Assembly (NCBI GenBank): GCA_964389475.1
Contig: CAYMFD010000018.1
Coordinates: 1-47,854 of the forward strand
Origin: CAYMFD01 sp964389475
Lineage (GTDB): Bacteria; Bacteroidota; Bacteroidia; Chitinophagales; Saprospiraceae
Direction of reading: 5' to 3'
DNA: 47,854 nt
In this document: positions 1-9,484 of the stretch, piece by piece
How positions within the stretch are numbered: position 1 is the first letter of the stretch
Layout: each line of letters begins with the position of its first letter
Program-made: the position numbers and the translations under genes
The notes under the pieces: model-generated
What the model saw: the letters and a program-made list of their open reading frames with translations, nothing else
Told to the model about the DNA's origin: nothing
The model's database searches: none

Positions 1-2217
1 GTTGAGAACAACTTCGTAGATGAGCTATTAGCTCAGCTTGGTGACTTCGTGTTCTTCGATGCTAATGGTAACGGTCTACAAGATGTGGACGAGGACGGTA
101 TCAATGATATCACGGTTAACTTGCTAGACGCTAGTGGAGCACCACTACAGACTACGACCACTGTTAACGATCCAGTTACAGGTGAGCCTGGTTACTACCA
201 GTTCACTGTGGAGCCAGGTGACTACATAGTTGAGTTCGTAGAGAGCGACGGTTATGTATTCACGCAAGCTGACATCAACGATGGCGATACGGATGCTACT
301 GATGATGACAACGATAGTGATGCTGATACAGAAACAGGTAGATCTCATGTCATCTCAATTGAGGCAGGAGAATCTGAGCAAGACATTGATGCTGGTCTAT
401 TCTTACCACTGTCACTTGGTGACTTAGTATGGTTAGATATGAATAACAACGGCGTCTTTGACGAAGCTACTGAGTCTGGTATCGAAGGAGTTGTTGTCAT
501 GCTGTGGTCTGATCCTAATAATGACGGATCGCCAGATGAGCAGATGATGGATAGTGATGGTGTTATGATGGAGACTGTTACAGATGAGAATGGTAACTAC
601 TTGTTCACAGGACTAGCGCCTGGTAACTATATCGTTCAGATCACGACAGCAAACTTTGATGCAGATCAGCCACTTGATGGACTACAGTCTAGTACTGGTA
701 ATGATCCTTCTCCTGATCCAGATAATGATGTTAACGGAGACGACAACGGTACATTGTCACCACTACTTCTAGGAGTACTAAGTGGTACGATTACACTAGA
801 GTCAGCTGACGAACCAACTGATGATGGTGATGCAGACAACCTTTCAAACTTGACTGTAGACTTCGGTTTCTACGTGCCAGTGAGACTTGGTGACTATGTA
901 TGGGATGACGTCGATGGTGACGGATTCCAAGATCCAGAAGAGGAAGGTATCAATGGTGTTACTGTAAATCTATTCGATGAGAATGGAGCTCTAGTAGCAA
1001 CAGTGATGACTATGCAGAATCCAGAAGCTCCTAGTGAGCAAGGGTACTATCAGTTTGATGATATCGCTCCTGGATCATACTACATCGAATTCGAAACTCC
1101 AGTAGGGTTTATCCCAACTAGTCAGAATGCGCCTGATGCAGGTGATGTGAATGACTCAGACGTAACGGATGCAAACGGACCTGGTACTACGGACTTAATC
1201 GTTCTTGAGGCTGGTGATGATAACCAGACAATCGATGCAGGATTCTTTATCCCTGCTAGTATCGGTGACTTTGTATGGGAAGACAATGGTGATAATGTAC
1301 AGAGTCCTGGTGATGTAGGTCTTAACGGTGTAACTGTTATGCTCTTCAACAATGACGATCCTACACTGCCATTCCGTACACTAGAGACGATGGACAATCC
1401 TATTACTGGTGAGCCTGGTTACTATCTATTTGATAGTCTACCTGTAGGTAACTACTTCGTAATGTTTGACCTCCTTGATGGTTACTCTTTCGTACAGCCT
1501 AATGGTGTTACTCCGGATCTTACGGATGTAGACGATGAGGTAGACAGTGACGTGATTGACTTCTCAACTGGCCGAACTGGTTCATTTGATTTGACAAGAG
1601 GTCAGAATATTACAGATGTTGATGCAGGATTTGCTCCTCCAGTACTTCCTATCGAGCTACTAGACTTCTACGGAAGACACCTAGAGGACAGCGAGCTCAA
1701 TAGACTGACATGGATCACTGCAACGGAGATCAACAATGATCGATTTGTACTAGAGAGATCTATCAACGGTAGTGATTTCGAAGCTATTGTAGAAGTAGAA
1801 GGTGCGGGTAACTCTGCAGGACCGATCACTTACAGTCATGAAGATCAAGACCTACCTACAGGTGGTCTATATGTCTACAGACTTAAGCAGATTGACTTCG
1901 ACGGTACATACTCTTACGCAGACAAGCTTGTTTACCTTGAGGTAGATAAGAAGACAGAAGTTACAGCGGGTGTCTATCCTAACCCAGCAACTAGCTGGAT
2001 ACAAGTTGGTGTTACCACCGATAAGGATGAGGACATCACAATTGGTGTCTACGACCAAAGGGGTCGACTAGTGATTGATCAAGCTATTATGACTTCAGCT
2101 CCAGCAGGAACTACTGAACTTACAGTACCTGTTGCACACTTACCTTCTGCAACTTATGTTGTGCGAATACAAGTTGGTAATGAGTTGTTTAATGAGAAGC
2201 TTCTAATTATTAAATAA
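1..2217 (+). CDS. SdrD_B-repeat surface protein with T9SS C-terminal sorting domain (5' partial)
   Basis: The reading frame is open from base 1, so the N-terminus lies outside the window; a GTG at 49 is internal and not the start. Four consecutive SdrD_B/Cna_B-like modules are visible, each opening with a LGD(F/Y/L)VW-type strand followed by an Asp/Asn-rich loop of the calcium-binding kind (for example DVDGDGFQD) and ending in a DAGFF/DAGLF-type strand. They are followed by the Ig-like stretch typical of Bacteroidota cargo (LNRLTWITATEINNDRFVLE) and a C-terminal domain with YPNPA near residue 660 and the ending NEKLLIIK. That ending is the known signature of T9SS secretion and anchoring. The protein is very acidic. 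The role is probably a calcium-stabilised adhesin or stalk on the cell surface; the ligand is unknown. A strong hairpin terminator follows directly. Confidence 0.9.
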   Translation, partial: VENNFVDELLAQLGDFVFFDANGNGLQDVDEDGINDITVNLLDASGAPLQTTTTVNDPVTGEPGYYQFTVEPGDYIVEFVESDGYVFTQADINDGDTDATDDDNDSDADTETGRSHVISIEAGESEQDIDAGLFLPLSLGDLVWLDMNNNGVFDEATESGIEGVVVMLWSDPNNDGSPDEQMMDSDGVMMETVTDENGNYLFTGLAPGNYIVQITTANFDADQPLDGLQSSTGNDPSPDPDNDVNGDDNGTLSPLLLGVLSGTITLESADEPTDDGDADNLSNLTVDFGFYVPVRLGDYVWDDVDGDGFQDPEEEGINGVTVNLFDENGALVATVMTMQNPEAPSEQGYYQFDDIAPGSYYIEFETPVGFIPTSQNAPDAGDVNDSDVTDANGPGTTDLIVLEAGDDNQTIDAGFFIPASIGDFVWEDNGDNVQSPGDVGLNGVTVMLFNNDDPTLPFRTLETMDNPITGEPGYYLFDSLPVGNYFVMFDLLDGYSFVQPNGVTPDLTDVDDEVDSDVIDFSTGRTGSFDLTRGQNITDVDAGFAPPVLPIELLDFYGRHLEDSELNRLTWITATEINNDRFVLERSINGSDFEAIVEVEGAGNSAGPITYSHEDQDLPTGGLYVYRLKQIDFDGTYSYADKLVYLEVDKKTEVTAGVYPNPATSWIQVGVTTDKDEDITIGVYDQRGRLVIDQAIMTSAPAGTTELTVPVAHLPSATYVVRIQVGNELFNEKLLIIK

Positions 2218-2244
2218 GAACCCTAAGACTTAGGCTTTGTGATA

Positions 2245-2284
2245 GGGCGAGATTGGCATTATGCCGGTCTCGCCCTTCTTTATT
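2245..2284 (+). terminator. Rho-independent-type terminator of the SdrD_B gene
   Basis: Arms GGGCGAGA (2245-2252) and TCTCGCCC (2268-2275), with an inner GGC/GCC pair, are followed by the T-rich TTCTTTATT. It lies 28 bases after the stop codon of the surface protein gene. Confidence 0.8.
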
Positions 2285-2499
2285 GGGGGTATTTCAAGAT
2301 TTAGGTTTATTACCAAATAGCCGGGAGTCTGCTTTGAATAATTAGCTCCTACGAGTTAGGTCAGTGGCAATCAAGAGCCGTCGCTCTACAGCAATGGTGG
2401 TATACTAGCACTAGCGTGTAGATGGTCGATACGCAGTAAAGGGTGCTGACAGTAAGCCCGTGCACGATAGATTGCTGGAGCTAGATTACATTTGTGAGG

Positions 2500-3255
2500 A
2501 TGAAGCGGTATAAGATTACACTCGACTATGATGGCACTGACTATGCTGGCTGGCAAGTACAGCCGGGAGGAGTGACTACTGTCCAAGGCGTCCTTACCGC
2601 AGCACTTACTAAATTATGTGGCCATAGTCAGGCGGTAGCGCTAGTAGGATGCGGTCGTACAGATGCGGGTGTCCATGCGCGAGATTACGTAGGTCATGTG
2701 GACCTACTCTTGGCGCCAGACTTATCGCCGTTACAGCTGGTCTTTAAGCTCAACAGAATGCTGCCTACCGATGTCGCGATCAAGCGTGTAGAACCTGTAG
2801 TCAGTGATTTTCATGCTAGATATGATGCCACTAGTCGCTCTTACAAGTACTACTTGCATACGAGCAAAGACGTATTTGCTACCCGCTTTTCTACGGAGTA
2901 TCCTTACAGGAGGTCCGACCTGGATATCGACCTGCTCAATGCGGCGGCCGCTATCTTAGTTGGTGAGCAAGACTATACGGCATTTTGCAAAACCGGTGGC
3001 GATGTCAAGCATCATCGCTGTGCGGTGACTAGCGCATCTTGGGATGTTCTATCCACAGATACTATGGTCTTTTCTATCTCGGCCAATCGCTTTTTGAGAG
3101 GCATGATACGCTTGATCGTAGGTATGTGTTGCAATGTGAGTAGGGGCAAACTCACAATAGATCAAGTCAGGGATGCTCTGGATAGTGCGGAACGACTACC
3201 TCTAGATTGGTCGATGCCTCCGCAAGGTCTAATCCTTACAGACATCAAGTATTGA
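2500..3255 (+). CDS. truA: tRNA pseudouridine(38-40) synthase TruA
   Basis: TruA converts uridines 38-40 of the tRNA anticodon arm to pseudouridine in the cytoplasm. The N-terminus has the family motif LDYDGTDYAGWQ, and the catalytic motif GCGRTDAGVHA is present with the nucleophilic aspartate at about residue 55. The length of about 251 residues is normal for the family. A GTG two codons upstream (2494) is also possible, but ATG at 2500 gives the usual MKRYKITLDYDG start and is preferred. A second, divergent TruA paralogue starts at 12364 and is cut by the assembly gap. This gene converges with glyA. Confidence 0.93.
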   Translation: MKRYKITLDYDGTDYAGWQVQPGGVTTVQGVLTAALTKLCGHSQAVALVGCGRTDAGVHARDYVGHVDLLLAPDLSPLQLVFKLNRMLPTDVAIKRVEPVVSDFHARYDATSRSYKYYLHTSKDVFATRFSTEYPYRRSDLDIDLLNAAAAILVGEQDYTAFCKTGGDVKHHRCAVTSASWDVLSTDTMVFSISANRFLRGMIRLIVGMCCNVSRGKLTIDQVRDALDSAERLPLDWSMPPQGLILTDIKY

Positions 3256-3274
3256 TGCAGTAAAGATCTCGGTG

Positions 3275-3295
3275 TTGATAATTTCAGATTATCAA
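3275..3295. terminator. Weak AT-rich hairpin between convergent truA and glyA
   Basis: TTGATAAT (3275-3282) and ATTATCAA (3288-3295) form an 8-bp stem with a 5-base loop. It sits between two converging genes and may end either transcript. The stem is AT-rich and there is no clean T-tract, so this is tentative. Confidence 0.35.
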
Positions 3296-3358
3296 ACGAC
3301 CTTTCTGATTTCAGATATATTCTTTTACTTCCGCTCTCATCAATCAACATAGACCTCC

Positions 3359-4627
3359 CTATGCATAGAGTGGGTACTTACTCATCAAGCTATTGACCTT
3401 GTGCTTGATATCTGTATGCAGTTTTTCATTTTCGGCATCTTGGAGGATGTCGTTGATCCACACGGCGATCTGACCACAGTCTGTAGGACCTAGGCCTCTT
3501 GTAGTGATCGCTGCGGTACCTATGCGTATGCCTGATGTTACGAATGGGCTACGGGTATCAAATGGTACCATGTTTTTATTGATCGTAATATCCGCATGTC
3601 CTAGTGCCGCCTCAGCGATCTTGCCTGTTACCTCGCCCTTACTACGCAGATCTATGAGCATAAGGTGGTTATCTGTACCACCGCTTATGATCTTGTAGCC
3701 ATTATCGACGAAGACAGACGCCATAGCTTGAGCATTGGCGATTACACGATCTGTGTAGGCAGCAAAGCTAGGGTCCAGCGCCTCACCAAAGGCAACGGCC
3801 TTAGCCGCTATGACATGCTCTAGCGGTCCACCTTGCATGCCAGGGAAGACACCACTATTGAGTATGCTCGACATCTTGATAGGAGTGCCTTTTTTAGTCG
3901 TCCGTCCCCAGGGATTGACGAAGTCTTCTCCCATCATGATGATACCACCTCTAGGACCCCTGAGGGTTTTATGCGTGGTACTGGTCACGATGTGGCAGTG
4001 GGTCATAGGGTTGTTGAGCTTGCCTGATGCGATCAGTCCAGCAGGGTGAGCTATATCGGCAAGTAGTAAGGCACCGACCTCGTTTGCTATGGCTCTGAAG
4101 CGCTGGTAGTCCCAGTCTCTACTGTAGGCACTCGCTCCGCAGATAATCAGTTTAGGCTTTACGGCTAGCGCCTTGGCGTGTACCTTGTCCATGTCTATGA
4201 GACCAGTATCCTCCTCGACACCATAGAAGTGTGGCTTGTATACCTTGCCACTATAGTTAACAGGGCTACCATGACTGAGGTGTCCGCCATGTGCTAGGTC
4301 AAATCCTAAGATCTCATCTCCAGGCTCTAATACAGCGAGAAATACAGCGGCATTGGCCTGAGCACCAGAGTGGGGTTGGACATTGGCGTAGGCTGCACCG
4401 AAGAGCTCCTTGAGCCGATCGATAGCTAGTTGCTCTACTTGATCCACGACCTCACAACCACCGTAGTAGCGCTTGCCAGGGTAGCCTTCAGCATACTTAT
4501 TGGTCAAGCAAGATCCCATAGCTGCCATTACAGCAGGGGAGGTGAAGTTCTCTGAGGCTATCAGTTCGATGCCTTCTTGCTGTCTTTTGAGTTCTAATTC
4601 TATTAGTTGCTGTACTGCCTTATCCAT
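3359..4627 (-). CDS. glyA: Serine hydroxymethyltransferase
   Basis: GlyA interconverts serine plus tetrahydrofolate with glycine plus 5,10-methylene-tetrahydrofolate, using pyridoxal phosphate, and is the main source of one-carbon units. The 422-residue protein is full length. Family hallmarks are ELIASENF near residue 25, the NKYAEGYPGKRYYGG loop, and TSTTHKTLRGPRGG with the cofactor-binding lysine at about residue 220. The insertion FVNPWGRTTKKG after this motif resembles other Bacteroidota GlyA. It appears monocistronic and converges with truA. A weak near-match to the -7 motif (one mismatch) lies at 4646-4653 upstream of the ATG. Confidence 0.95.
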   Translation of the reverse strand: MDKAVQQLIELELKRQQEGIELIASENFTSPAVMAAMGSCLTNKYAEGYPGKRYYGGCEVVDQVEQLAIDRLKELFGAAYANVQPHSGAQANAAVFLAVLEPGDEILGFDLAHGGHLSHGSPVNYSGKVYKPHFYGVEEDTGLIDMDKVHAKALAVKPKLIICGASAYSRDWDYQRFRAIANEVGALLLADIAHPAGLIASGKLNNPMTHCHIVTSTTHKTLRGPRGGIIMMGEDFVNPWGRTTKKGTPIKMSSILNSGVFPGMQGGPLEHVIAAKAVAFGEALDPSFAAYTDRVIANAQAMASVFVDNGYKIISGGTDNHLMLIDLRSKGEVTGKIAEAALGHADITINKNMVPFDTRSPFVTSGIRIGTAAITTRGLGPTDCGQIAVWINDILQDAENEKLHTDIKHKVNSLMSKYPLYA

Positions 4628-4837
4628 ATGCCATGTTTAGTATGGTAAAGATATCCGCTACGAGTGATAATGTGTGTGCTTACTAGCGGTAGTTTGATCA
4701 TTACCCACAATTGCAATACCCAGAAATGACACAGCCATTACTGCTAGAGGGTTGGGTAAGACAGAACGCCGCGGGGTGGTAGCTATGTGCAGGTATAGTT
4801 CGTGCTTACAGATAGACTTTATCCGTCGACTCTCAGG

Positions 4838-6052
4838 CTAAGCAGACTCCCACACGCGTGACTCCGCCGTACTTAAAAAAACGTGATTTATTACTCGACG
4901 GTCTACTTCTTCTAGCGTTAGTTTCCTACGGCCCATGACCTTCTCGGCTACAGTCAGCATCTTGTCGACTCTATTGGTGCTAAAGCCAGAGCTACCGCCC
5001 CAGGAGAAACTAGGTATATAGTTACGTGGATATCCATCGCCGTATATGTTGCAACCTACGCCTACCACGGTCCCAGTATTAAACATCGTATTGATGCCAC
5101 ACTTACTGTGGTCACCCATGATGAGGCCGCAGAACTGCTCGCCCGTCTTGGCAAAACGTCGATCGACGTAGTCCCAGAGCTTGACCTCGCTGTAGTTATT
5201 CTTTAGGTTACTCGTGTTGGTATCTGCGCCTAGGTTACACCACTCGCCTAGGACACTGTTGCCAAGGTAGCCATCGTGGCCTTTGTTGCTGTAGCCTAGT
5301 AGTATGCTGTTGCCGATCTCTCCTCCTACCTTGCACCATGGACCTATCGTGTTGGTGCCATATAGTTTTGCTCCCATCTTGACAGTACTATTGTCACCTA
5401 AGGCTAGACCACCCCTGATCATAGAGCCCTCCATTACTGTAGCATTGCGGCCTATGTAGATGGGGCCACCTTCTGTGTTGAGAGTAGCACACTCTATCCA
5501 GGCTCCCTCTTCGATAAATAGATTTTTGCGCTTGCCTATCAGTTGGTTACTAGTGCTGAGGTTGGCTGACTTTCTACCTTTCGTCAAGACCTTAAAGTCC
5601 TTAGCTAGCTCGTCTGCTGCTTTGGTAAACAGATGGTAAGGCCTTGAGACCATATCGATGACATCGTCTAGCCCGCTGATATCCATGCCGCTTAACTCGT
5701 CGATACTTTCGTCATCGATCAGTTGCTGAAACTGTTTTTGGTCTAGTCTAGCGGCGAGTAGCTGATCACCGTTTAATAGAGCCTCATTATTCTTGAGATC
5801 CTTGACCAGTGACACTATCTTTTCATTGGGTAGGAGTGCACCGTTGACCAGGAGGTTGTCCTGCTCTATGTGGATAGGATACTTGCCTGCCAGATAGTCT
5901 TGCGTAATGTAGCTGGCTTTGGCCGTTAAGGCATACTCCCACTTCTCTCTGATGGTCAAGATACCGGTACGTAGCTCGCATACGGGACGGGTAAATGTGA
6001 GTGGGAGTAGGTGATCCCATTGGTCACTGTCAAATAAAATGATATTGTTCAT
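4838..6052 (-). CDS. GlmU-like sugar nucleotidyltransferase/acetyltransferase (Bacteroidota type)
   Basis: The 404-residue protein opens with NNIILFDSDQWDHLLPLTFTRPVCELRTGILTIREKW, shown here only as its key segments: an ILFD start, a LPLTFTRPV motif and a GILTIREKW motif. This is the pattern of the family named alternative bacterial GlmU (UDP-N-acetylglucosamine pyrophosphorylase-like). From about residue 190 onward it has hexapeptide-repeat character (IGRNATVMEGSMIRGGLALGD and following), meaning a left-handed beta-helix acyltransferase half. It probably makes UDP-N-acetylglucosamine or a related nucleotide sugar for peptidoglycan or lipopolysaccharide. It lacks the canonical GlmU N-terminus, so the exact substrate is inferred. 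It follows L31B on the same strand, with a strong hairpin between them. Confidence 0.8.
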   Translation of the reverse strand: MNNIILFDSDQWDHLLPLTFTRPVCELRTGILTIREKWEYALTAKASYITQDYLAGKYPIHIEQDNLLVNGALLPNEKIVSLVKDLKNNEALLNGDQLLAARLDQKQFQQLIDDESIDELSGMDISGLDDVIDMVSRPYHLFTKAADELAKDFKVLTKGRKSANLSTSNQLIGKRKNLFIEEGAWIECATLNTEGGPIYIGRNATVMEGSMIRGGLALGDNSTVKMGAKLYGTNTIGPWCKVGGEIGNSILLGYSNKGHDGYLGNSVLGEWCNLGADTNTSNLKNNYSEVKLWDYVDRRFAKTGEQFCGLIMGDHSKCGINTMFNTGTVVGVGCNIYGDGYPRNYIPSFSWGGSSGFSTNRVDKMLTVAEKVMGRRKLTLEEVDRRVINHVFLSTAESRVWESA

Positions 6053-6088
6053 ATAGTACTAGGTAGGGACTATGTAAGGGTATAACGA

Positions 6089-6119
6089 ACAAAGGCCCTA
6101 CAGTATGCAGGGCCTTTGT
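6089..6119 (-). terminator. Strong hairpin terminator between rpmE2 and the GlmU-like gene
   Basis: An 11-bp perfect stem, ACAAAGGCCCT (6089-6099) with AGGGCCTTTGT (6109-6119), lies 26 bases after the rpmE2 stop codon. It probably ends most rpmE2 transcripts, and the GlmU-like gene begins 37 bases further on. T-rich sequence flanks it on both sides, so it could work in either direction. Confidence 0.75.
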
Positions 6120-6144
6120 CTATTATTTTGAAGAATGCTAGAAA

Positions 6145-6402
6145 TTACTTCGCAGCAAACTTTGCAAACTTCTTGTTGAACTTGTCAATACGTCCTGCAG
6201 TATCTACAAACTTCATCTTACCAGTGAAGAAGGGATGCGAAAACGCAGATATCTCCATCTTAATCAGAGGGTACTCATTGCCGTCTTCCCATGTGATCGT
6301 ATCACGAGCTGGTGCACAGGATCTAGTCAAAAACGACTCATCATTAGAGATGTCTTTAAATACTACTAGTCTGTAGTCGTCTGGATGTATTCCGCTTTTC
6401 AT
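6145..6402 (-). CDS. rpmE2: 50S ribosomal protein L31 type B
   Basis: This 85-residue protein begins MKSGIHPDDYRLVVFKD and contains SHPFFTGKMKFVDTAGRIDKF, the hallmark of L31. It lacks the zinc-binding cysteines of the type A form: the only cysteine is in TRSCAPARDT. L31 sits on the large subunit and bridges to the small one. The type B form is zinc-independent and is the usual or only form in many Bacteroidota. It has its own textbook Bacteroidota promoter (6430-6460) and a strong terminator. Confidence 0.93.
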   Translation of the reverse strand: MKSGIHPDDYRLVVFKDISNDESFLTRSCAPARDTITWEDGNEYPLIKMEISAFSHPFFTGKMKFVDTAGRIDKFNKKFAKFAAK

Positions 6403-6429
6403 AGCTGTATCTTTTTCTTATTCGGAGTG

Positions 6430-6460
6430 CAAAAGTATGCTTTATAAACTACCTGTACAA
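6430..6460 (-). promoter_or_regulatory. Bacteroidota-type promoter of rpmE2
   Basis: On the minus strand a -33 TTG (6458-6460) is followed after 20 bases by the -7 element TACTTTTG (6430-6437), matching the Bacteroidota consensus TTG-N19-21-TAnnTTTG. The rpmE2 ATG follows about 28 bases downstream. Confidence 0.65.
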
Positions 6461-6464
6461 GACT

Positions 6465-7628
6465 TTATGGCTTGAGAACTATAAATCTCTTAGTAGCAAG
6501 CTTGACACCTTCTGAGTCATGCACCGTATAGATGTAAGTACCCTTGCGTAGATCCTCTACATTGGTATTAAAGGTAGAGCCTGATACGATATCAGCATCG
6601 ATAGATAAGACCTTACTACCAACGATGTTATATATAGCGATTTCGTAATTGTCTGACCCGAAAGCACCCATGTCAAATGTAATATTGCCTAGTGTAGGGT
6701 TAGGGTAGGTCGTGATCTCAGCGCTAGTATAGGTTAGTTCTTTGCTACTAGAGATAACCCCGTTGCTCTTGTAAGTTGCACTCACAAGTACATCATCTAC
6801 ACCATACGTGACACTGAGGATAGGCTCTTTCTCTGTAGCAGATAAGAAGTTATAGGTCGTCGTGGTCGTCTCACCGAAGAGCTCGCCCAAGTCACCTAGA
6901 CCGCCTAGTAGCAATCCACCAACCTCCGTCCAGTTACCTAGTGCATAGAGAAACAGCTTGGTATTAGTCGTTGTCTCTACCCGCTCCCGCAGCACTTCGT
7001 AGACGCCTCCAGGTATGCTTACCTCGCCGTAACCGTCTACAGTCGTCTCACTAGTCGACTCTAGGCTCACACGTAGACTGTCAAAGAGGTTGAAGGGTGG
7101 CGGTATTAGTGCTAGGATCGAGTCAGGGATGACACTTTGAGGTGCACTGACGAAGCCTTCGCTACTATCTTCGAATACATCGTTGTAGGTAATCGGCGCC
7201 TTAGCGTATACGGGCACATCGCTGTAGCCTAGAGGTATGTCTATCTCACCGAAGCCGAAATTTTGGTTGCCACGACCTAGCTCGTCAATACGGTTGTTAA
7301 ATACGTCGTAGTAGGTCTCACCAGGAACACTTGACTCTGTGGATACAAGCTCTGCCGATGGGAAGTCCGCCGCATTAGCGCCTTCGCTGGCATTAAAAAA
7401 GACGGTGACTCTCTCGGGGCCACTTCCTAAATTTTCTAAGTCAAAGAAGAAATTCTCAGCGCCGGCACTCAGGTCTGCACTTATGTTGGCCGTAGGGCCC
7501 AGCTCGATGACTCGTAGAGAGTCGCCCGATGTGGGGAAGACGCTATTGGTGATTGTGATCTGACCTGTCACAAGGCTCGCGCTGATCACTAGCACGCAAA
7601 GTAAACTGAATCGATAAAGATTTGACAT
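6465..7628 (-). CDS. Secreted protein with T9SS C-terminal sorting domain
   Basis: The preferred start is the ATG at 7628, giving MSNLYRFSLLCVLVISASLVTGQ, a clear signal peptide; TTG at 7646 and ATG at 7637 are in-frame alternatives. The central region of about 270 residues has no motif I recognise. It is rich in Thr, Ser and Gly and predicted beta structure. The final 80 residues form a T9SS sorting domain: TYPNPTLGNITF, then IYNIVGSKVLS, LRKGTYIYTVHD and the terminal KRFIVLKP. By family knowledge it is exported to the surface or medium and its tail is removed. A -7 motif (TATCTTTG, 7666-7673) lies just upstream inside the end of the ABC exporter gene. Function unknown. Confidence 0.85.
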   Translation of the reverse strand: MSNLYRFSLLCVLVISASLVTGQITITNSVFPTSGDSLRVIELGPTANISADLSAGAENFFFDLENLGSGPERVTVFFNASEGANAADFPSAELVSTESSVPGETYYDVFNNRIDELGRGNQNFGFGEIDIPLGYSDVPVYAKAPITYNDVFEDSSEGFVSAPQSVIPDSILALIPPPFNLFDSLRVSLESTSETTVDGYGEVSIPGGVYEVLRERVETTTNTKLFLYALGNWTEVGGLLLGGLGDLGELFGETTTTTYNFLSATEKEPILSVTYGVDDVLVSATYKSNGVISSSKELTYTSAEITTYPNPTLGNITFDMGAFGSDNYEIAIYNIVGSKVLSIDADIVSGSTFNTNVEDLRKGTYIYTVHDSEGVKLATKRFIVLKP

Positions 7629-7665
7629 AAACAACATTTTAGGCAATATACGAAAGAAGCCACAA

Positions 7666-7673
7666 CAAAGATA
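7666..7673 (-). promoter_or_regulatory. -7 element TATCTTTG upstream of the T9SS cargo gene
   Basis: The element matches TAnnTTTG and lies 38 bases before the preferred ATG at 7628. A TTG on the minus strand (7696-7698) is 22 bases upstream of it, slightly longer than the ideal spacing. It separates this gene from the exporter operon. Confidence 0.45.
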
Positions 7674-7675
7674 AC

Positions 7676-9481
7676 CTAAGAAAATGACTGCATCTCAACA
7701 AGTTTTGCATAAGCGCCACCAGCAGACACTAGATCATCGTGATTACCGACCTCTAGGACCCTTCCACTATCTATGACAACTATTTTGTCTGCAGCCCTTA
7801 TGGTAGATAGACGATGAGCGATAACTATTGTCGTACGACCGACCATCACCTGCTCTAGGGCCTGCTGTACCATCAGCTCTGACTCTGCATCTAGAGCGGA
7901 TGTGGCCTCATCTAGGATGAGTATAGGCGGGTCACCAGCTACCGCCCTGGCTATAGTGAGCCGCTGTCGCTGGCCGCCACTAAGGAGGGCACCTCTATCA
8001 CCTACCAGCGTGTCATAACCCTGGGGTAGTGCTGCGACGAAGTCCGAGGCATGTGCTATCTCCACGGCTCGCTGGATGGCCTGCTCGCTGTAGTTATTGC
8101 CCAGGTCGATATTATTACGAATGGTATCGTTAAATAAGATGGCATCCTGACTTACGATCCCAAATAACGATCGCAGGCTATCTAGCGATAAGGTCCTGAT
8201 ATCGATACCATCTATCTTGATGGCGCCTGCAGTCACATCGTAAAAGCGTGGTATAAGATCCGCTAGGGTGGTCTTGCCCGCACCACTAGGTCCTACGAGG
8301 GCGACTACCTCTCCCTTGTTGATGTCCAGATCGATACCATCAAGTACTTGCTGTCCGTCACTGATGTATTTAAATCCTACACTACGCAGCGATATCTGCT
8401 GCTTGAGGCCACTAGCCTGCTGGTCACCGCTGCTGTCAGCTATGTGGTTAGGCGTCTGTACGAAGTCCTCTACACGGTCTAGTGCTGCGAGACCTTTTTG
8501 CACATTGTAGTAGGCTTTGCTAAAGGACTTACTAGGCTCTATCACCTGAAAAAACGCAAACAAGAAGGCGAAAAAAGTAGCTGGCGCTAGATCTCCTGCG
8601 AAGACCTGCTTAGACCCAAACCACAGCAAGACCGTCACCGTAACGATGCCTAAAAACTCAGATAGTGGCCCACTCAGATCCCGCCTCCAGACTAGCTTGG
8701 TAAGCGTATCTCGATGTTGATCATTAGTTGCCCGGTACTTATCCGTAAAGTAGTCCTCCGCACCGAAGCCTTTGATGATGCGTATGCCGCCTAGGCTCTC
8801 CTCAGCAATAGCATTGAGCTCGCCTAGTAGTCCTTGCGCCTTGTGGCTGCTCTTCTTAAGTGTACGCGAGATACCACCTATGATCACGGTGACGAATATT
8901 AATAGCACGAAGACGAATAAGGTCAGCGCTGGGCTTTCCCACAGCATATATCCTATACACCCGATGATGACTAGGGGACTTTTAAAGACCGCTTCGATAG
9001 CGTCTAGGATACTTCGCTCTACCTCCACGATATCTACGGTCAGCCGACTTAGTAGGTCACCTTTCTTTTTATCAGCAAAGAACGATAGGGGCAGGTGCAT
9101 GTACTGCTTATAGAGGTCGCCTCTGATGTCCCGCAGTATGCCATTGCGCAGCGGTGCTACGAAGAATAGGCTTAGGTAGCGAAATACATTCTTGAGAAAG
9201 AATACACCTATGATACTACCACATACAGTCAGTAGGGCATGCTGCTTACCGTGGTCGATGATCAATCGACTCATGTAGTAGTTGATATGATCTGTCGGCG
9301 ACGGCTGTGCTGGTAGATCGGTTACGGGTGGCACCTGATCAAAGAGGATCTGCAAGAAGGGCACGATCAGCGGCACACTGGCCACGGTCAGTATCGACAG
9401 CAGGATGTTGCTGACTATGGCGGCTGCAACTAGTCCCTTGTAATTGCGAGCTCTAGCTAGCAATGTGCCTAGAGCAGACAT
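7676..9481 (-). CDS. ABC exporter, MsbA/lipid-A-exporter type (fused membrane and ATPase domains)
   Basis: The 601-residue protein has an N-terminal six-helix exporter domain (about residues 15-320) and a C-terminal nucleotide-binding domain. Walker A is GPSGAGKTT at about residue 397, the signature is LSGGQRQR, Walker B is ILILDEATSALD, and the switch histidine lies in IVIAHRLST. The coupling segment LPLSFFADKKKGDLLSRLTVD resembles MsbA. It probably flips a lipid, lipopolysaccharide precursor or peptide outward. Only three bases separate it from accC, so it looks co-transcribed with the fatty acid synthesis genes. That is consistent with, but does not prove, a lipid substrate. Confidence 0.85.
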   Translation of the reverse strand: MSALGTLLARARNYKGLVAAAIVSNILLSILTVASVPLIVPFLQILFDQVPPVTDLPAQPSPTDHINYYMSRLIIDHGKQHALLTVCGSIIGVFFLKNVFRYLSLFFVAPLRNGILRDIRGDLYKQYMHLPLSFFADKKKGDLLSRLTVDIVEVERSILDAIEAVFKSPLVIIGCIGYMLWESPALTLFVFVLLIFVTVIIGGISRTLKKSSHKAQGLLGELNAIAEESLGGIRIIKGFGAEDYFTDKYRATNDQHRDTLTKLVWRRDLSGPLSEFLGIVTVTVLLWFGSKQVFAGDLAPATFFAFLFAFFQVIEPSKSFSKAYYNVQKGLAALDRVEDFVQTPNHIADSSGDQQASGLKQQISLRSVGFKYISDGQQVLDGIDLDINKGEVVALVGPSGAGKTTLADLIPRFYDVTAGAIKIDGIDIRTLSLDSLRSLFGIVSQDAILFNDTIRNNIDLGNNYSEQAIQRAVEIAHASDFVAALPQGYDTLVGDRGALLSGGQRQRLTIARAVAGDPPILILDEATSALDAESELMVQQALEQVMVGRTTIVIAHRLSTIRAADKIVVIDSGRVLEVGNHDDLVSAGGAYAKLVEMQSFS

Positions 9482-9484
9482 ACT

